A stretch of DNA of 64,000 bases from an uncultured Pelagibacteraceae bacterium. GTDB taxonomy: Bacteria; Pseudomonadota; Alphaproteobacteria; Pelagibacterales; Pelagibacteraceae. The stretch covers positions 1 to 64,000 of the forward strand of contig CACJGR010000003.1 in NCBI GenBank assembly GCA_902592985.1, in the 5' to 3' direction. Below the pieces are notes generated by a model. That model was not told the DNA's origin, made no database searches, and saw only the letters and a list, made by a program, of their open reading frames with translations. How positions within the stretch are numbered: the stretch's first letter is position 1; every line of letters begins with the position of its first letter. Made by a program: the position numbers and the translations under genes. Below are positions 1 to 8,446 of this stretch, piece by piece.

Positions 1-380
1 CTTATTTTTTTATTAATCTGAACTAATCTCTTTTGTTCTTTTTTTTCTTTTGCAATTTTTTTTTCTTTTTCTTTTTTTTTTCGTTTGATTCTTTTTAATT
101 TATTAATTTCTTGTTGTTTTTTAAAATCTCCATAAAAAGTACTAAGCGATTCATATGTAACATTTGCTAAATTTCTTGGGCTAAGTTTCTTAAGCAAATT
201 CTTTTGCTTATTAATTATTTGATTGATTTTTTTCTTTTGCAGCAGTTTTACTCCTTTAAACTGCTTTATTTGTTTGTTTAATTTTATATTTTTTAAAGTT
301 TTTAAAATTAGCTTTAATTCTTTTTTATTGTTTCCTTTTATAATTTTATTTTTCTTATTCTTTTTTTTCTTTCTTTTCAT
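1..380 (-). CDS. Lysine-rich hypothetical protein, N-terminal part (runs off the window)
   Basis: An open frame starts with ATG at 380 on the minus strand and stays open to base 1, giving 126 residues of a protein cut by the window edge. A GGAG sequence lies seven bases before the ATG, an unusually good ribosome binding site for this window. The N-terminus is almost entirely Lys/Asn/Arg, a middle part around residues 60-85 is less biased and contains LSPRNLA, and the visible end is again a Lys/Glu/Arg-rich, probably helical or coiled-coil stretch. I do not recognise a family. The bias could reflect an RNA- or DNA-binding protein, but this is a guess from composition in an AT-rich genome. Confidence 0.55.
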   Translation of the reverse strand, partial: MKRKKKKNKKNKIIKGNNKKELKLILKTLKNIKLNKQIKQFKGVKLLQKKKINQIINKQKNLLKKLSPRNLANVTYESLSTFYGDFKKQQEINKLKRIKRKKKEKEKKIAKEKKEQKRLVQINKKI

Positions 381-554
381 TTTTTTCTCCAAAAAAAAGA
401 TTTAAAAGTCAAACATATAGAATTAACTTTTTAAGTTTTTCAAATGTTTATTTGAACAAATTTTTTTGATCTATACAATATTAAGAAACTAAATTAACTT
501 TTTAAAATTCAACCTGAAAGTTTAATTTCTTTATAATTGGCTAAAAAAAATAAT

Positions 555-631
555 TGGTGGGCCCGCCAGGACTCGAACCTGGGACCAATACATTATGAGT
601 GTACTGCTCTAACCAACTGAGCTACAGGCCC
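555..631 (-). tRNA. tRNA with CAU anticodon (Ile2 or elongator Met)
   Basis: A complete cloverleaf of 77 bases including an encoded CCA. The acceptor stem is GGGCCTG/CGGGCCC with one T-G wobble, the D arm has GCTC/GAGC with a standard GG loop, the anticodon loop is CTCATAA, and the T arm is CCAGG/CCTGG with a standard TTCGAGT loop. The CAT anticodon could be elongator methionine or the lysidine-modified isoleucine-2 tRNA; the sequence alone did not let me decide. It is not the initiator type because the first acceptor pair is a normal G-C. Confidence 0.95.
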
Positions 632-665
632 TAAATTTGATACTTACAAGTTTAATAATAACTAT

Positions 666-2012
666 TCAAGTAGATCTTTTAAATTTTCTTAAAAAAATTA
701 CTAATTTTTTTAAAAATAAAATTATAATATTTAATTTAAACAATATAGTTAAATTTAAATTTATTCCCATTGAATTTAAACTTCCTATTGCTAAATTTTT
801 TGAAACCTTTGAAAATTTTTCAGATTCACATTCAAAACATCCGTTGACAGTAAGTGTATCGTAACCAAACTCATTTTTAAAAATAAAAAATAATGATTCA
901 CTGTGCATGGCTATATCGTAATCTGTTTGTTTTGAAACATTCAATCCTGATAAAATAGAATAATTATAATTTTTATTATGGTCTTTCAAAAAAATATTTA
1001 TATCTTGAAAAATATTTAAAAATTTAAGTTTATGTAAAGCATAAATTAATATTTTTGAATTTTTGCTAAAAATTAACTTTTGATATTTCTTAAAATTTTC
1101 TTGTAATTGATCCAGGGGAAATGATTGATCATAAGAATCAATTTTTTTTGTTTTTATATTTTGAAAATTATCTTCCCAAAAATCAATTGATTTTTTATTT
1201 TGAATTAAATTAGATAGTTCCTGTTTTTCACCAGGCATTAAAATAAAAGCATTAATATTTTGCTCTTTTAGTTCTTTAAATAGTTTTTCAGGAGTATTAA
1301 TGCAGTCATTCATATAAAAGTTCATCTCATTTGAGAAATAAATATAACTAGCAAAAGGTATTACAGACGTACATCCTAAAATTTTATATTGTTTAATAAT
1401 TGCATCAATTTTATCCTTAGCTGTAGTTATTCTTAAAAATTTATTATCTTTATTGCCTTTCCAAGCTGCATAACTAAACTGAGTTAGTAACACATCAAAT
1501 TGGCCAAAAATTTCTTTAAATTTTTTGATTTCATATTTGTTTGATAGTGGACAATCATTTAAATTTAAAATCTTTAAATCAGAGGTCTCAATAAAGATTG
1601 AAGAATCATAAAAATCATGTTTAACAATTTCTATTTTTACTTCTTCATTTAGAAATATTTTTTTAGATATTTCTTGAACTGAATAACCATTTTTTTCCAA
1701 AAAATTTTTTACACGCTTATCTTTTGTATTTTGAAATAAGATAGATATATTGTTCTCTAATATTGTTTTTTTAATTTCTGGATTTAAAAAAAAACTAGCA
1801 CTGAAATGATCAGGGTGCTCATGAGAAATATATATGTGCGAAGTTTTGTTTAATATTTTGTAAATATAATTTGTGCTATTTTCATATAACAATCTCCAAC
1901 CTTTATTGAAAACAGTATCGCTATACCATGGATCAGACAAAATACTAACATTGCCATGAGTAATTAACACTGATGCATGATTCACAAACTCTATAAATGT
2001 TTTATTTTTCAT
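666..2012 (-). CDS. Metallo-beta-lactamase-fold hydrolase, UlaG/CMP-NeuAc-hydroxylase-like
   Basis: A 448-residue protein when started at the ATG at 2012. A longer reading from 2057 would run into the tRNA-Val gene and is rejected. Residues 64-69 carry the metal-binding motif H-x-H-x-D-H (HEHPDH), after the beta-strand pattern and DPW motif typical of the metallo-beta-lactamase fold. The family hydrolyses or oxidises varied substrates; large members like this are often found in cell-surface sugar loci. The C-terminal 40 residues are hydrophobic then basic, perhaps a membrane-associated tail. It lies between two tRNA genes and next to an O-antigen ligase-like gene, so a role in surface polysaccharide or sialic-acid-like sugar metabolism is an inference. 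The substrate is unknown. Confidence 0.7.
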   Translation of the reverse strand: MKNKTFIEFVNHASVLITHGNVSILSDPWYSDTVFNKGWRLLYENSTNYIYKILNKTSHIYISHEHPDHFSASFFLNPEIKKTILENNISILFQNTKDKRVKNFLEKNGYSVQEISKKIFLNEEVKIEIVKHDFYDSSIFIETSDLKILNLNDCPLSNKYEIKKFKEIFGQFDVLLTQFSYAAWKGNKDNKFLRITTAKDKIDAIIKQYKILGCTSVIPFASYIYFSNEMNFYMNDCINTPEKLFKELKEQNINAFILMPGEKQELSNLIQNKKSIDFWEDNFQNIKTKKIDSYDQSFPLDQLQENFKKYQKLIFSKNSKILIYALHKLKFLNIFQDINIFLKDHNKNYNYSILSGLNVSKQTDYDIAMHSESLFFIFKNEFGYDTLTVNGCFECESEKFSKVSKNLAIGSLNSMGINLNLTILFKLNIIILFLKKLVIFLRKFKRST

Positions 2013-2030
2013 TTTTTTATAACTTAATAA

Positions 2031-2105
2031 TGGTGGGCTGTGTTGGTTACGCTCCAACTACCCCTGCAATGTCAATGCAGTACTCTACTATTGAGCTAAC
2101 AGCCC
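2031..2105 (-). tRNA. tRNA-Val (GAC) with unusual D and T loops
   Basis: 75 bases with encoded CCA. All four stems pair fully: acceptor GGGCTGT/ACAGCCC, D stem GCTC/GAGT (one wobble), anticodon stem CTGCA/TGCAG around TTGACAT, and T stem GTTGG/CCAAC. The anticodon is GAC, valine. The loops are odd: the D loop is AATAGTA, lacking G18, and the T loop is AGCGTAA instead of the near-universal TTC-R-A pattern. G19 and C56 are kept. The perfect stems argue for a working gene rather than a relic. It ends 18 bases before the next gene's start. Confidence 0.85.
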
Positions 2106-2150
2106 TTTGAAAATTTTTAAAATAATTTTTTTAAACATTCAAGTTTTATA

Positions 2151-3428
2151 CTAAGAACTTTGAAAAATATTAGTTTTCTTATTACAAGCATACATTAAAG
2201 AAAAATTAATCCAAAAAATCGTTGAATTAAAATCGGCAAAAAAAGCTCCACCTGGTAGCAATGGGGCAAAATTAGCTATCAAATAAACAAAGCATCCAAT
2301 TTGAATTGAATCTCTTGAAATAATTATAATTTTTAAAATTTTAAAAAAAAGAAAAAAGAAAATTGATAAGAACAAAATTGTACCAAACAATCCATGTTCT
2401 GCTAAAAATTCTACGTAAATGTTATGAGGATGAGTTTGACATAGATAATAAACATCATTTTCTACTTCTAATTTGCAAGATTCTACTCTGTAATTTTTAT
2501 TTCCAACTCCAAAAAGAGGATAATTTTTAAATACATTTATTCCAGATCTATATAAATTTATGTAAATATTTTCCTTAAAAAATTTTTCTCTTTTTTCTTC
2601 AGAAGAAAAATTAAGTAAAAATTGTGATCCATATCTATTTTGAAAATATGTATGTTTTTCACCTGGATTAATATTTGTGACATATATTACACTTGAAAGT
2701 AAAACAAATAAAAAAACTAAAAATGAAAGAATCTTTTGTTTTATTGAAAAATTTTTATTAAACGCATAAAACAAGGTAAATGCAAAGATAGCTTTTAATG
2801 AATTAGAGCGTTCCCCGGTTAAAATAATAGAAATCATTACTAGGAATGAAAAAAACAATATTAAAAATTTTCGCGTTTTATTTGTACCATGATAATAAAA
2901 TTGAAATAAATAACCCAAAATAATAAAAAAAAATCCAAATATATATGCGCCCATAACTGGTTCATCTTTAAAAAAACTAACAACTCTAGGTCCATAAATC
3001 TCATGAACTCCACCAAAACCAAGTATATTTGTTCCATAATAATATTCAAAATATGTATCAAAAACAGCTATGCTTATTATGATGAACCAAAAAAATAAAA
3101 TTTTGTCAAATTTTGAAAAATAACAAAAAAAATAATTTATACCTAAAAACAAAACAATAAATCGTAAAAAACCAAAATTTCTGCTGGCACTTAAACTAAA
3201 GTCTAGTGCAATAAATGAATTAAAAATTAAATATATATAAAATATTATTAATATTCTTACTACTGTGTGATTAAAAATATCAAATTTTTTAGTGTAAAAT
3301 ATGAAAATTATAAAAGATAAAGCAATTAACAATATATTTATTAATGATATTGTTGGGCCAACTATTATAGAAATTGGAATTAAAGAAAAAAGTACAAAAA
3401 AATAACTATTTAAAAATTTAGAATTCAT
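2151..3428 (-). CDS. O-antigen ligase / Wzy polymerase-like membrane protein
   Basis: A 425-residue protein made almost wholly of hydrophobic segments (roughly ten to twelve predicted membrane helices), with a large hydrophilic loop at about residues 250-340. That loop ends in the motif HPHNIYVEFLAEHG, characteristic of the O-antigen ligase/polymerase (Wzy_C, PF04932) superfamily, and an earlier GERSNS motif also fits. Such proteins join or polymerise lipid-linked oligosaccharides on the periplasmic face of the inner membrane. It is followed upstream by a methyltransferase on the same strand with 12 bases between them, probably an operon. I cannot tell ligase from polymerase. Confidence 0.75.
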   Translation of the reverse strand: MNSKFLNSYFFVLFSLIPISIIVGPTISLINILLIALSFIIFIFYTKKFDIFNHTVVRILIIFYIYLIFNSFIALDFSLSASRNFGFLRFIVLFLGINYFFCYFSKFDKILFFWFIIISIAVFDTYFEYYYGTNILGFGGVHEIYGPRVVSFFKDEPVMGAYIFGFFFIILGYLFQFYYHGTNKTRKFLILFFSFLVMISIILTGERSNSLKAIFAFTLFYAFNKNFSIKQKILSFLVFLFVLLSSVIYVTNINPGEKHTYFQNRYGSQFLLNFSSEEKREKFFKENIYINLYRSGINVFKNYPLFGVGNKNYRVESCKLEVENDVYYLCQTHPHNIYVEFLAEHGLFGTILFLSIFFFLFFKILKIIIISRDSIQIGCFVYLIANFAPLLPGGAFFADFNSTIFWINFSLMYACNKKTNIFQSS

Positions 3429-3440
3429 TCCTTATTATAT

Positions 3441-4142
3441 TTAATTATCTATAAATTTATTACAAACAATTCTTTTAGATCGATGCACTGTATCTTGATC
3501 AGATTTAAGTATTACAACATTTTTAAAAATATTTTTAAAATGATCGGGTCTAATTGTATCAAAAATAATCATCGTTTTTTCATCACTAACTTTTTTAAAG
3601 TAGTTTAAATAAATATTAAAATCATAATGATAATCTAGTGAAAATAAAGATAGAATTATATCAAATTTTTTTTCTGGAAGCACATCCTCATCACAATCAT
3701 AAATTTCAAAACAATTTTTTTCCATACCATTATTTAGCAAAAAAGATTCTAACAATTGAAGATTGTTATAGGCTTCTTGGTTGTTTTTATCCCATCCATA
3801 TTTAATTTTTTTTGAAACATAATTTTTTTCAACTATATCAAAAAAACTTGAACTCGACTTTTTATTTATAATTAATTCTAAACCACCAATGCCACTTCCA
3901 ATTGACAAAATTTTTTTATTATTGAAATCTATATTTTTATTTATTGTTTTAAATTCCTTTTCCATTAAATTGTAATATTGATTAGCAATTGATCTAGGAT
4001 TAATAAAATATTTTGAAAAAAAACTGCTAAAAAGATATCTGCCAAATAGTTTTCTTATTTTTTTTAAAATTGGATTTAATAATTCAATTCTTTGTAATAT
4101 AATTAACCTTGCAGTCTCTCTTTCAAGGAATATTTTCTTCAT
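3441..4142 (-). CDS. Class I SAM-dependent methyltransferase
   Basis: A 233-residue protein with an N-terminal helical extension of about 75 residues and then a Rossmann-type methyltransferase core. Motif I is visible as ILSIGSGIGGLE near residue 80, followed by acidic strand-end residues and a DIILSLFSLDY strand in the position of motif IV. The second half of the fold looks short. It lies between the O-antigen ligase-like gene and rpoD, all on the minus strand, which suggests that it modifies a sugar or lipid of the cell surface, but no feature names the substrate. Confidence 0.6.
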   Translation of the reverse strand: MKKIFLERETARLIILQRIELLNPILKKIRKLFGRYLFSSFFSKYFINPRSIANQYYNLMEKEFKTINKNIDFNNKKILSIGSGIGGLELIINKKSSSSFFDIVEKNYVSKKIKYGWDKNNQEAYNNLQLLESFLLNNGMEKNCFEIYDCDEDVLPEKKFDIILSLFSLDYHYDFNIYLNYFKKVSDEKTMIIFDTIRPDHFKNIFKNVVILKSDQDTVHRSKRIVCNKFIDN

Positions 4143-4167
4143 TTTAGTTTGTTAATAGAAATAGTAA

Positions 4168-6042
4168 TTAATTTTCTAAAAAACTTTTTAGCTGTTTTGA
4201 TCTGCTAGGATGTTTCAATTTTCTCAATGCTTTTGCTTCAATTTGTCTAATTCGTTCCCTTGTTACTGAAAACTGTAATCCAACTTCCTCCAAAGTGTGG
4301 TCTGTATTCATGCCAACACCAAAACGCATTCTTAAAACTCTTTCTTCTCTAGGAGTAAGAGTGGATAATATTTTTGTAGTTGCTTCACTTAAATTTGATT
4401 TAATTGCTTGTTCTAGCGGTGCTAATGCCTTCGTATCTTCAATAAAATCTCCAAGACTACTGTCCTCTTCATCTCCAACAGGTTTTTCTAAAGAAACAGG
4501 TTCTTTGGAAATTTTAAGAACTTTTCTAACTTTTTCTAAAGGCATCCTTAATTTTTTTGCTAACTCTTCTGGAGTAGCTTCTCGTCCAAATTCACTCAAA
4601 ATTAATCTTTGTGTTCTAACAATCTTGTTGATTGTTTCAATCATATGAACTGGAATTCTAATGGTTCTTGCTTGATCAGCTATTGATCTAGTAATTGCTT
4701 GTCTTATCCACCATGTTGCATAAGTTGAAAATTTATATCCTCTTCTATACTCAAATTTATCTACAGCTTTCATTAATCCAATATTCCCTTCTTGAATAAG
4801 ATCTAAAAACTGTAAACCTCTATTAGTATATTTTTTAGCTATAGAAATTACTAACCTTAAATTTGCTTCTACCATTTCTTTTTTTGCGATTCTTGATTCT
4901 TTTTCGCCTTTTTGTACTCTACTAACTAACTTTTTAAAGTCTGTAACAGTTATTCCAAGTTTGTGACTTATTTCAATGAGTCTTTCTCTAATATTTTTAA
5001 ATTCTTCTTTATTTTTTTGAAAAAATTGTTTCCAGACAGGATTTGTGTCTAAAAAAGTTTTTAAATTAGGATTAATTTCATTGCCAATATAAAATTTTAT
5101 AAATTCATTTCTTGGTATTTTATGATTTATTGCCAATCTTAAAAGATTTCCCTCAAGAGAAATGATTTTTTTATTTTCAATATAATGTTTTTGTACCAGT
5201 TCCTCTAAAACTGCTGGTGATAATTGAAGTGTTTTTATATTTGTCAATATTTCACCAACAATTTTTTCATAATTTTTTTCTTTTGAGTTTGAAAATATAG
5301 TTGATTTTAAAATACAATCTAATTTTTCTTTTTGGTATTTAATTAATTTATTATAGTCTTTGGTTAGTGTGTTTACTGTTTGTAAAACCTTAGGTTTAAT
5401 TTCAGCTTCCATTGCAGCAAGAGTAGGATTAAATTCATCATCAGTATCTTCGCTATTCTCGTTGCTGTCTTCTAATTTTTCTTTTGGGTTTTCATTTGAA
5501 TTTTTTTGTTTAACACTTTGACCTATATTTTCGTATTCCATATAGTTGGTATCGATATCAATAATCTCTCTAACTAAAATTTCGTCACTTTGAAGTTTCT
5601 TATTCCATTCAAAAAATTGTTGAGCTGTAATTGGACTTTGAGATAATGCATTAAGCATAACATCTTTTCCAGCTTCTATTCTTTTTGCAATTGCAATTTC
5701 ACCTTCACGGGATAACAGCTCAACCCCACCCATCTCTCTTAAATACATTCGAATAGGGTCGTCACTTTTATCAATGGTTTTTCCTTCTTCTTTGGAAGAG
5801 CTATCTTTTTTTTTTAAAACTTTAAAATCAGACTTTTTTTCTACTAATGCTATTTTTTCATCAAAAATGTGAATAAAAGCTTGTTCAAGATTTTTATCTG
5901 AAAGGTTTCTTTTTCCTAAAGATTTATTTAATTCTTCATGAGTAATAAAGCCTCTATGGATACCTCTACCCATCAATCTTGCAAATGATTTTGTAATTAT
6001 TCTTTCCACAATAAAATGTCTGGAAGACTTATATAATACCAA
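4168..6042 (-). CDS. rpoD: RNA polymerase primary sigma factor (sigma-70)
   Basis: A 624-residue housekeeping sigma factor with the full domain order: region 1.1 at about residues 12-68, region 1.2 at 94-127 ([12 protein letters not shown]), a long non-conserved insert to about 385, region 2 at 390-460 with the melting motif [13 protein letters not shown], region 3 at 468-545 and the region 4 helix-turn-helix at 558-612 ([17 protein letters not shown]). The frame begins at TTG 6042, required if region 1.1 is to be complete. An ATG at 6058 is out of frame by one base across a run of seven T (see findings). It is the third gene of a yqeY-dnaG-rpoD operon, the standard alphaproteobacterial arrangement. 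Confidence 0.97.
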   Translation of the reverse strand: MVLYKSSRHFIVERIITKSFARLMGRGIHRGFITHEELNKSLGKRNLSDKNLEQAFIHIFDEKIALVEKKSDFKVLKKKDSSSKEEGKTIDKSDDPIRMYLREMGGVELLSREGEIAIAKRIEAGKDVMLNALSQSPITAQQFFEWNKKLQSDEILVREIIDIDTNYMEYENIGQSVKQKNSNENPKEKLEDSNENSEDTDDEFNPTLAAMEAEIKPKVLQTVNTLTKDYNKLIKYQKEKLDCILKSTIFSNSKEKNYEKIVGEILTNIKTLQLSPAVLEELVQKHYIENKKIISLEGNLLRLAINHKIPRNEFIKFYIGNEINPNLKTFLDTNPVWKQFFQKNKEEFKNIRERLIEISHKLGITVTDFKKLVSRVQKGEKESRIAKKEMVEANLRLVISIAKKYTNRGLQFLDLIQEGNIGLMKAVDKFEYRRGYKFSTYATWWIRQAITRSIADQARTIRIPVHMIETINKIVRTQRLILSEFGREATPEELAKKLRMPLEKVRKVLKISKEPVSLEKPVGDEEDSSLGDFIEDTKALAPLEQAIKSNLSEATTKILSTLTPREERVLRMRFGVGMNTDHTLEEVGLQFSVTRERIRQIEAKALRKLKHPSRSKQLKSFLEN

Positions 6043-6074
6043 ATTTAAAAAAATCCATGTCTAATTTAGATGAT

Positions 6075-7859
6075 TTAGTTGATATTTTGCTTTTTTTTCT
6101 GCTCTTTTAAATCTTTAATTTCATTAAACGTGGTTTCACTCAAATCTTTAGAAAATTTCGATTCTAGCTCCTCTATTCTAACTTCGAGTCCATGGATTTT
6201 AAGATCATGCAAATATTCATCTAATAATTCAAATATTTTTTGTTCATCATTTTTTTGATTTTTCAAGATATGTTTTATTGAAGCAAATTTAAATATTCTA
6301 TTAACTAGTTGGTCATCTATTTTAAGATCATTTAGTGTAAGTTTTTTTCCAGATTTTAATTTGGATAAAACGGCATCAAAAATTAATTTATTTTCATCGG
6401 TAAAAAATTTTATATTTTCAATTAAATGAATATTTTCTTGAAGGATATCTAAATTATTCATTATTAAATATAAAAGAGAAAATTCTTTTAATTCTATTGG
6501 GCTTAAAGACTTTGTTTCGTTGAAATACTTTTGAGTTGATTTTAAAGATTTAATTTTTTTAGTATAAAATTGTTTTTTGTTCTTATTAGAGTGAGGTGTT
6601 AATGTTGAAACTTGTTCCAAAAAATATTCTAATACATACTTTTTTATAAAATCATCTTTTATAGTGTTAGCAATTGATCTTAAATTTTTTTCAAAAATAG
6701 CCATAGATGAAGGATTATTAGCTGTTTGTTTTTTATAATGATTAAATATAAACCGATGTATTGCAATTTTACTATTCTTAGCAAAATCAATAAAATAATT
6801 TTTACTATTCTTATTAACAAAGCTGTCAGGATCTTCATCATCTGGTAAAAATAAAAATGAAATATTCTTTTCGGGTTTTAATTCCTTTAACGAATTTTCT
6901 GCGGCTCTTAATGCAGCTTTATAACCACTTTCGTCTCCGTCAAAACAAATAATGATGTCATCAAAAAACTGGTTTAAAATTAAAATTTGTTTGTTCGTTA
7001 AAGAAGTACCAAGATTGGCAACAGCATTCTCAATTCCATTTTTATTTAATCCAATAACATCCATGTATCCTTCAACAAGGTAAACATGATCAATTTTATT
7101 AGACAACTTTCTTGCAAGGTCTAAATTATATAAATTAGATCCTTTTTTAAAAAATAAAGTCTCTGGTGAGTTAATATATTTTGCTAAATAATTATTTTCT
7201 TGAATTGTTCTTCCACCTAATCCAATAGGTTGTCCAGAAATATTGTTAATTGGAAAAATAATTCTATCTCTAAATCTTTCAACAAAAAGATTCTTCTTTT
7301 CATCTAAATAAAATAGACCACTATCAATTAATTTTTTTTCATTAAATTTTTTTTTTAATTTTTCATAAAAATTTGGATTTTTTTTAACATATCCAATCTT
7401 AAACTTTTTAACTTCTTCTTTAGATAGGTTTCTTTTTTTTAAATAATCTCTTGCTTCGCTTGCTTGCTCATTTTTTAAAATTTCATCATGATAAAATTCA
7501 ACATATTGACTGTATATAGAATGATACTCTTGCCAATTTTTTTCTCTTTCTTTATCTTGTTTTGAAAACATGTATGGTCTCATTCCTGCAAAATTTGCTA
7601 ATAATTTTACTGTTTCACCAAATTTTAAATTTTGTGTTTTCATTATAAAATCAAAAATGTTTCCATGTTCGGATGTGCTAAAACAATGATAAAAACCCTT
7701 TTCATCATTTACAGTAAATGATGGGGTCTTTTCTGTTTTAAAAGGCGATAAACCTATAAATTCTTTTCCTCTTTTTTTTAAATTAACAGTTTTCGACACA
7801 ACAGTTGAAACTTTCAAACGTGTTTTAATTTCGTCTAAATATTCCTTTGGATATTTCAT
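6075..7859 (-). CDS. dnaG: DNA primase
   Basis: A 594-residue primase that makes RNA primers at the replication fork. The N-terminal domain, the TOPRIM catalytic core (VEGYMDVI, then DGDESGYKAALRA at about residues 260-320) and a C-terminal helicase-interaction region are all visible. The N-terminal zinc ribbon has the shape of the CHC2 family but three of four ligands are changed: S38, K41, C59 and T62 stand where Cys, His, Cys and Cys are expected. The start codon overlaps the stop of yqeY by one base (TAATG), implying translational coupling, and rpoD follows 32 bases downstream. Confidence 0.97.
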   Translation of the reverse strand: MKYPKEYLDEIKTRLKVSTVVSKTVNLKKRGKEFIGLSPFKTEKTPSFTVNDEKGFYHCFSTSEHGNIFDFIMKTQNLKFGETVKLLANFAGMRPYMFSKQDKEREKNWQEYHSIYSQYVEFYHDEILKNEQASEARDYLKKRNLSKEEVKKFKIGYVKKNPNFYEKLKKKFNEKKLIDSGLFYLDEKKNLFVERFRDRIIFPINNISGQPIGLGGRTIQENNYLAKYINSPETLFFKKGSNLYNLDLARKLSNKIDHVYLVEGYMDVIGLNKNGIENAVANLGTSLTNKQILILNQFFDDIIICFDGDESGYKAALRAAENSLKELKPEKNISFLFLPDDEDPDSFVNKNSKNYFIDFAKNSKIAIHRFIFNHYKKQTANNPSSMAIFEKNLRSIANTIKDDFIKKYVLEYFLEQVSTLTPHSNKNKKQFYTKKIKSLKSTQKYFNETKSLSPIELKEFSLLYLIMNNLDILQENIHLIENIKFFTDENKLIFDAVLSKLKSGKKLTLNDLKIDDQLVNRIFKFASIKHILKNQKNDEQKIFELLDEYLHDLKIHGLEVRIEELESKFSKDLSETTFNEIKDLKEQKKKQNIN

Positions 7860-8320
7860 TATTTATTTAATAATCCCTTTAATAAAGAACCAGCTTTTGC
7901 AAAATCTAAACTATCCGCGTATTGTTTTTTTAATTCCCCCATTATTTTCCCCATATCTTTAATTGAATTGGCGCCTAATTTGCTTACCATTTGAGTACAA
8001 ATTTTCTCTGTCTCTTCTTCACTAAGCTGTTTCGGCAGGTAACCAGATAACATTTCAGATTCTTTTTCCTCAACTTCTAGCAAATCTGTTCTGTTATTTT
8101 TTTTATAAATATCTATAGATTCAGATCGTTGTTTAATCATTTTTTTTAATAATTTTTTAATATCTTCGTCATTTGTGTCTTTTTTATTTGGGCCTGATCT
8201 ATTAGATATATCTAAATCCTTTATGCCCGATAAAATTAGCCTATAGGTTGATATTTTAATCTTATCTTTTGATTTTAAAGCATTTTTGTAATCTATGTCG
8301 ATTTTATCTCTTAGGGACAT
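7859..8320 (-). CDS. yqeY: GatB/YqeY domain protein
   Basis: A 153-residue helical protein of the YqeY family, which resembles the tail domain of GatB, the tRNA-dependent amidotransferase subunit, but stands alone. The sequence has the family start (MSLRDKIDIDYKNALKSKD), the central ESIDIYKKNNRTDL segment and the C-terminal DMGKIMGELKKQY motif. It is the first gene of the dnaG-rpoD operon, a common alphaproteobacterial position. Its cellular role is not firmly known; tRNA-related functions have been suggested for the family. Confidence 0.9.
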   Translation of the reverse strand: MSLRDKIDIDYKNALKSKDKIKISTYRLILSGIKDLDISNRSGPNKKDTNDEDIKKLLKKMIKQRSESIDIYKKNNRTDLLEVEEKESEMLSGYLPKQLSEEETEKICTQMVSKLGANSIKDMGKIMGELKKQYADSLDFAKAGSLLKGLLNK

Positions 8321-8431
8321 TTTTTTAATCTACTGTATAGACAATTTTCTTCAAAAGAAAAATTTTTTTTTAAAAAATATACATTAGATCTGTTGCGGAA
8401 ATTTAGGTTTTATTGTATTAACCTTTAACTC

Positions 8432-8446
8432 ATGAGTTGTAATTGA
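8432..8446 (+). other. Four-codon reading frame ending on the carA start codon
   Basis: ATG-AGT-TGT-AAT-TGA lies directly before carA. Its stop shares bases with the TTG start of carA (TTGA), an arrangement that could couple the start of carA to termination on the mini-frame. An imperfect inverted repeat AGGTT/AACCT lies a few bases further upstream (about 8404-8423). Whether the mini-frame is translated is unknown. Confidence 0.3.

Noticed and set aside
223..405. A 60-residue Phe/Leu-rich plus-strand frame
   Set aside because: It is the reverse shadow of the lysine-rich minus-strand gene; poly-Lys codons read as poly-Phe on the other strand.
2013..2057. A 15-residue N-terminal extension of the metallo-beta-lactamase-fold gene
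   Set aside because: The extra codons lie inside tRNA-Val and do not look like part of the fold; ATG 2012 is the better start.
555..2105. tRNA-bounded integrated element with attachment repeats
   Set aside because: I found no integrase and no repeated tRNA 3' end beyond the common TGGTGGGC bases shared by both tRNA genes, which come from CCA and similar acceptor stems.
8345..8371. Hairpin TTTTCTT-CAA-AAGAAAA followed by a T run, like an intrinsic terminator
   Set aside because: No plus-strand gene ends before it (the region is divergent), the stem is mostly A-T, and such patterns arise often by chance in this base composition.
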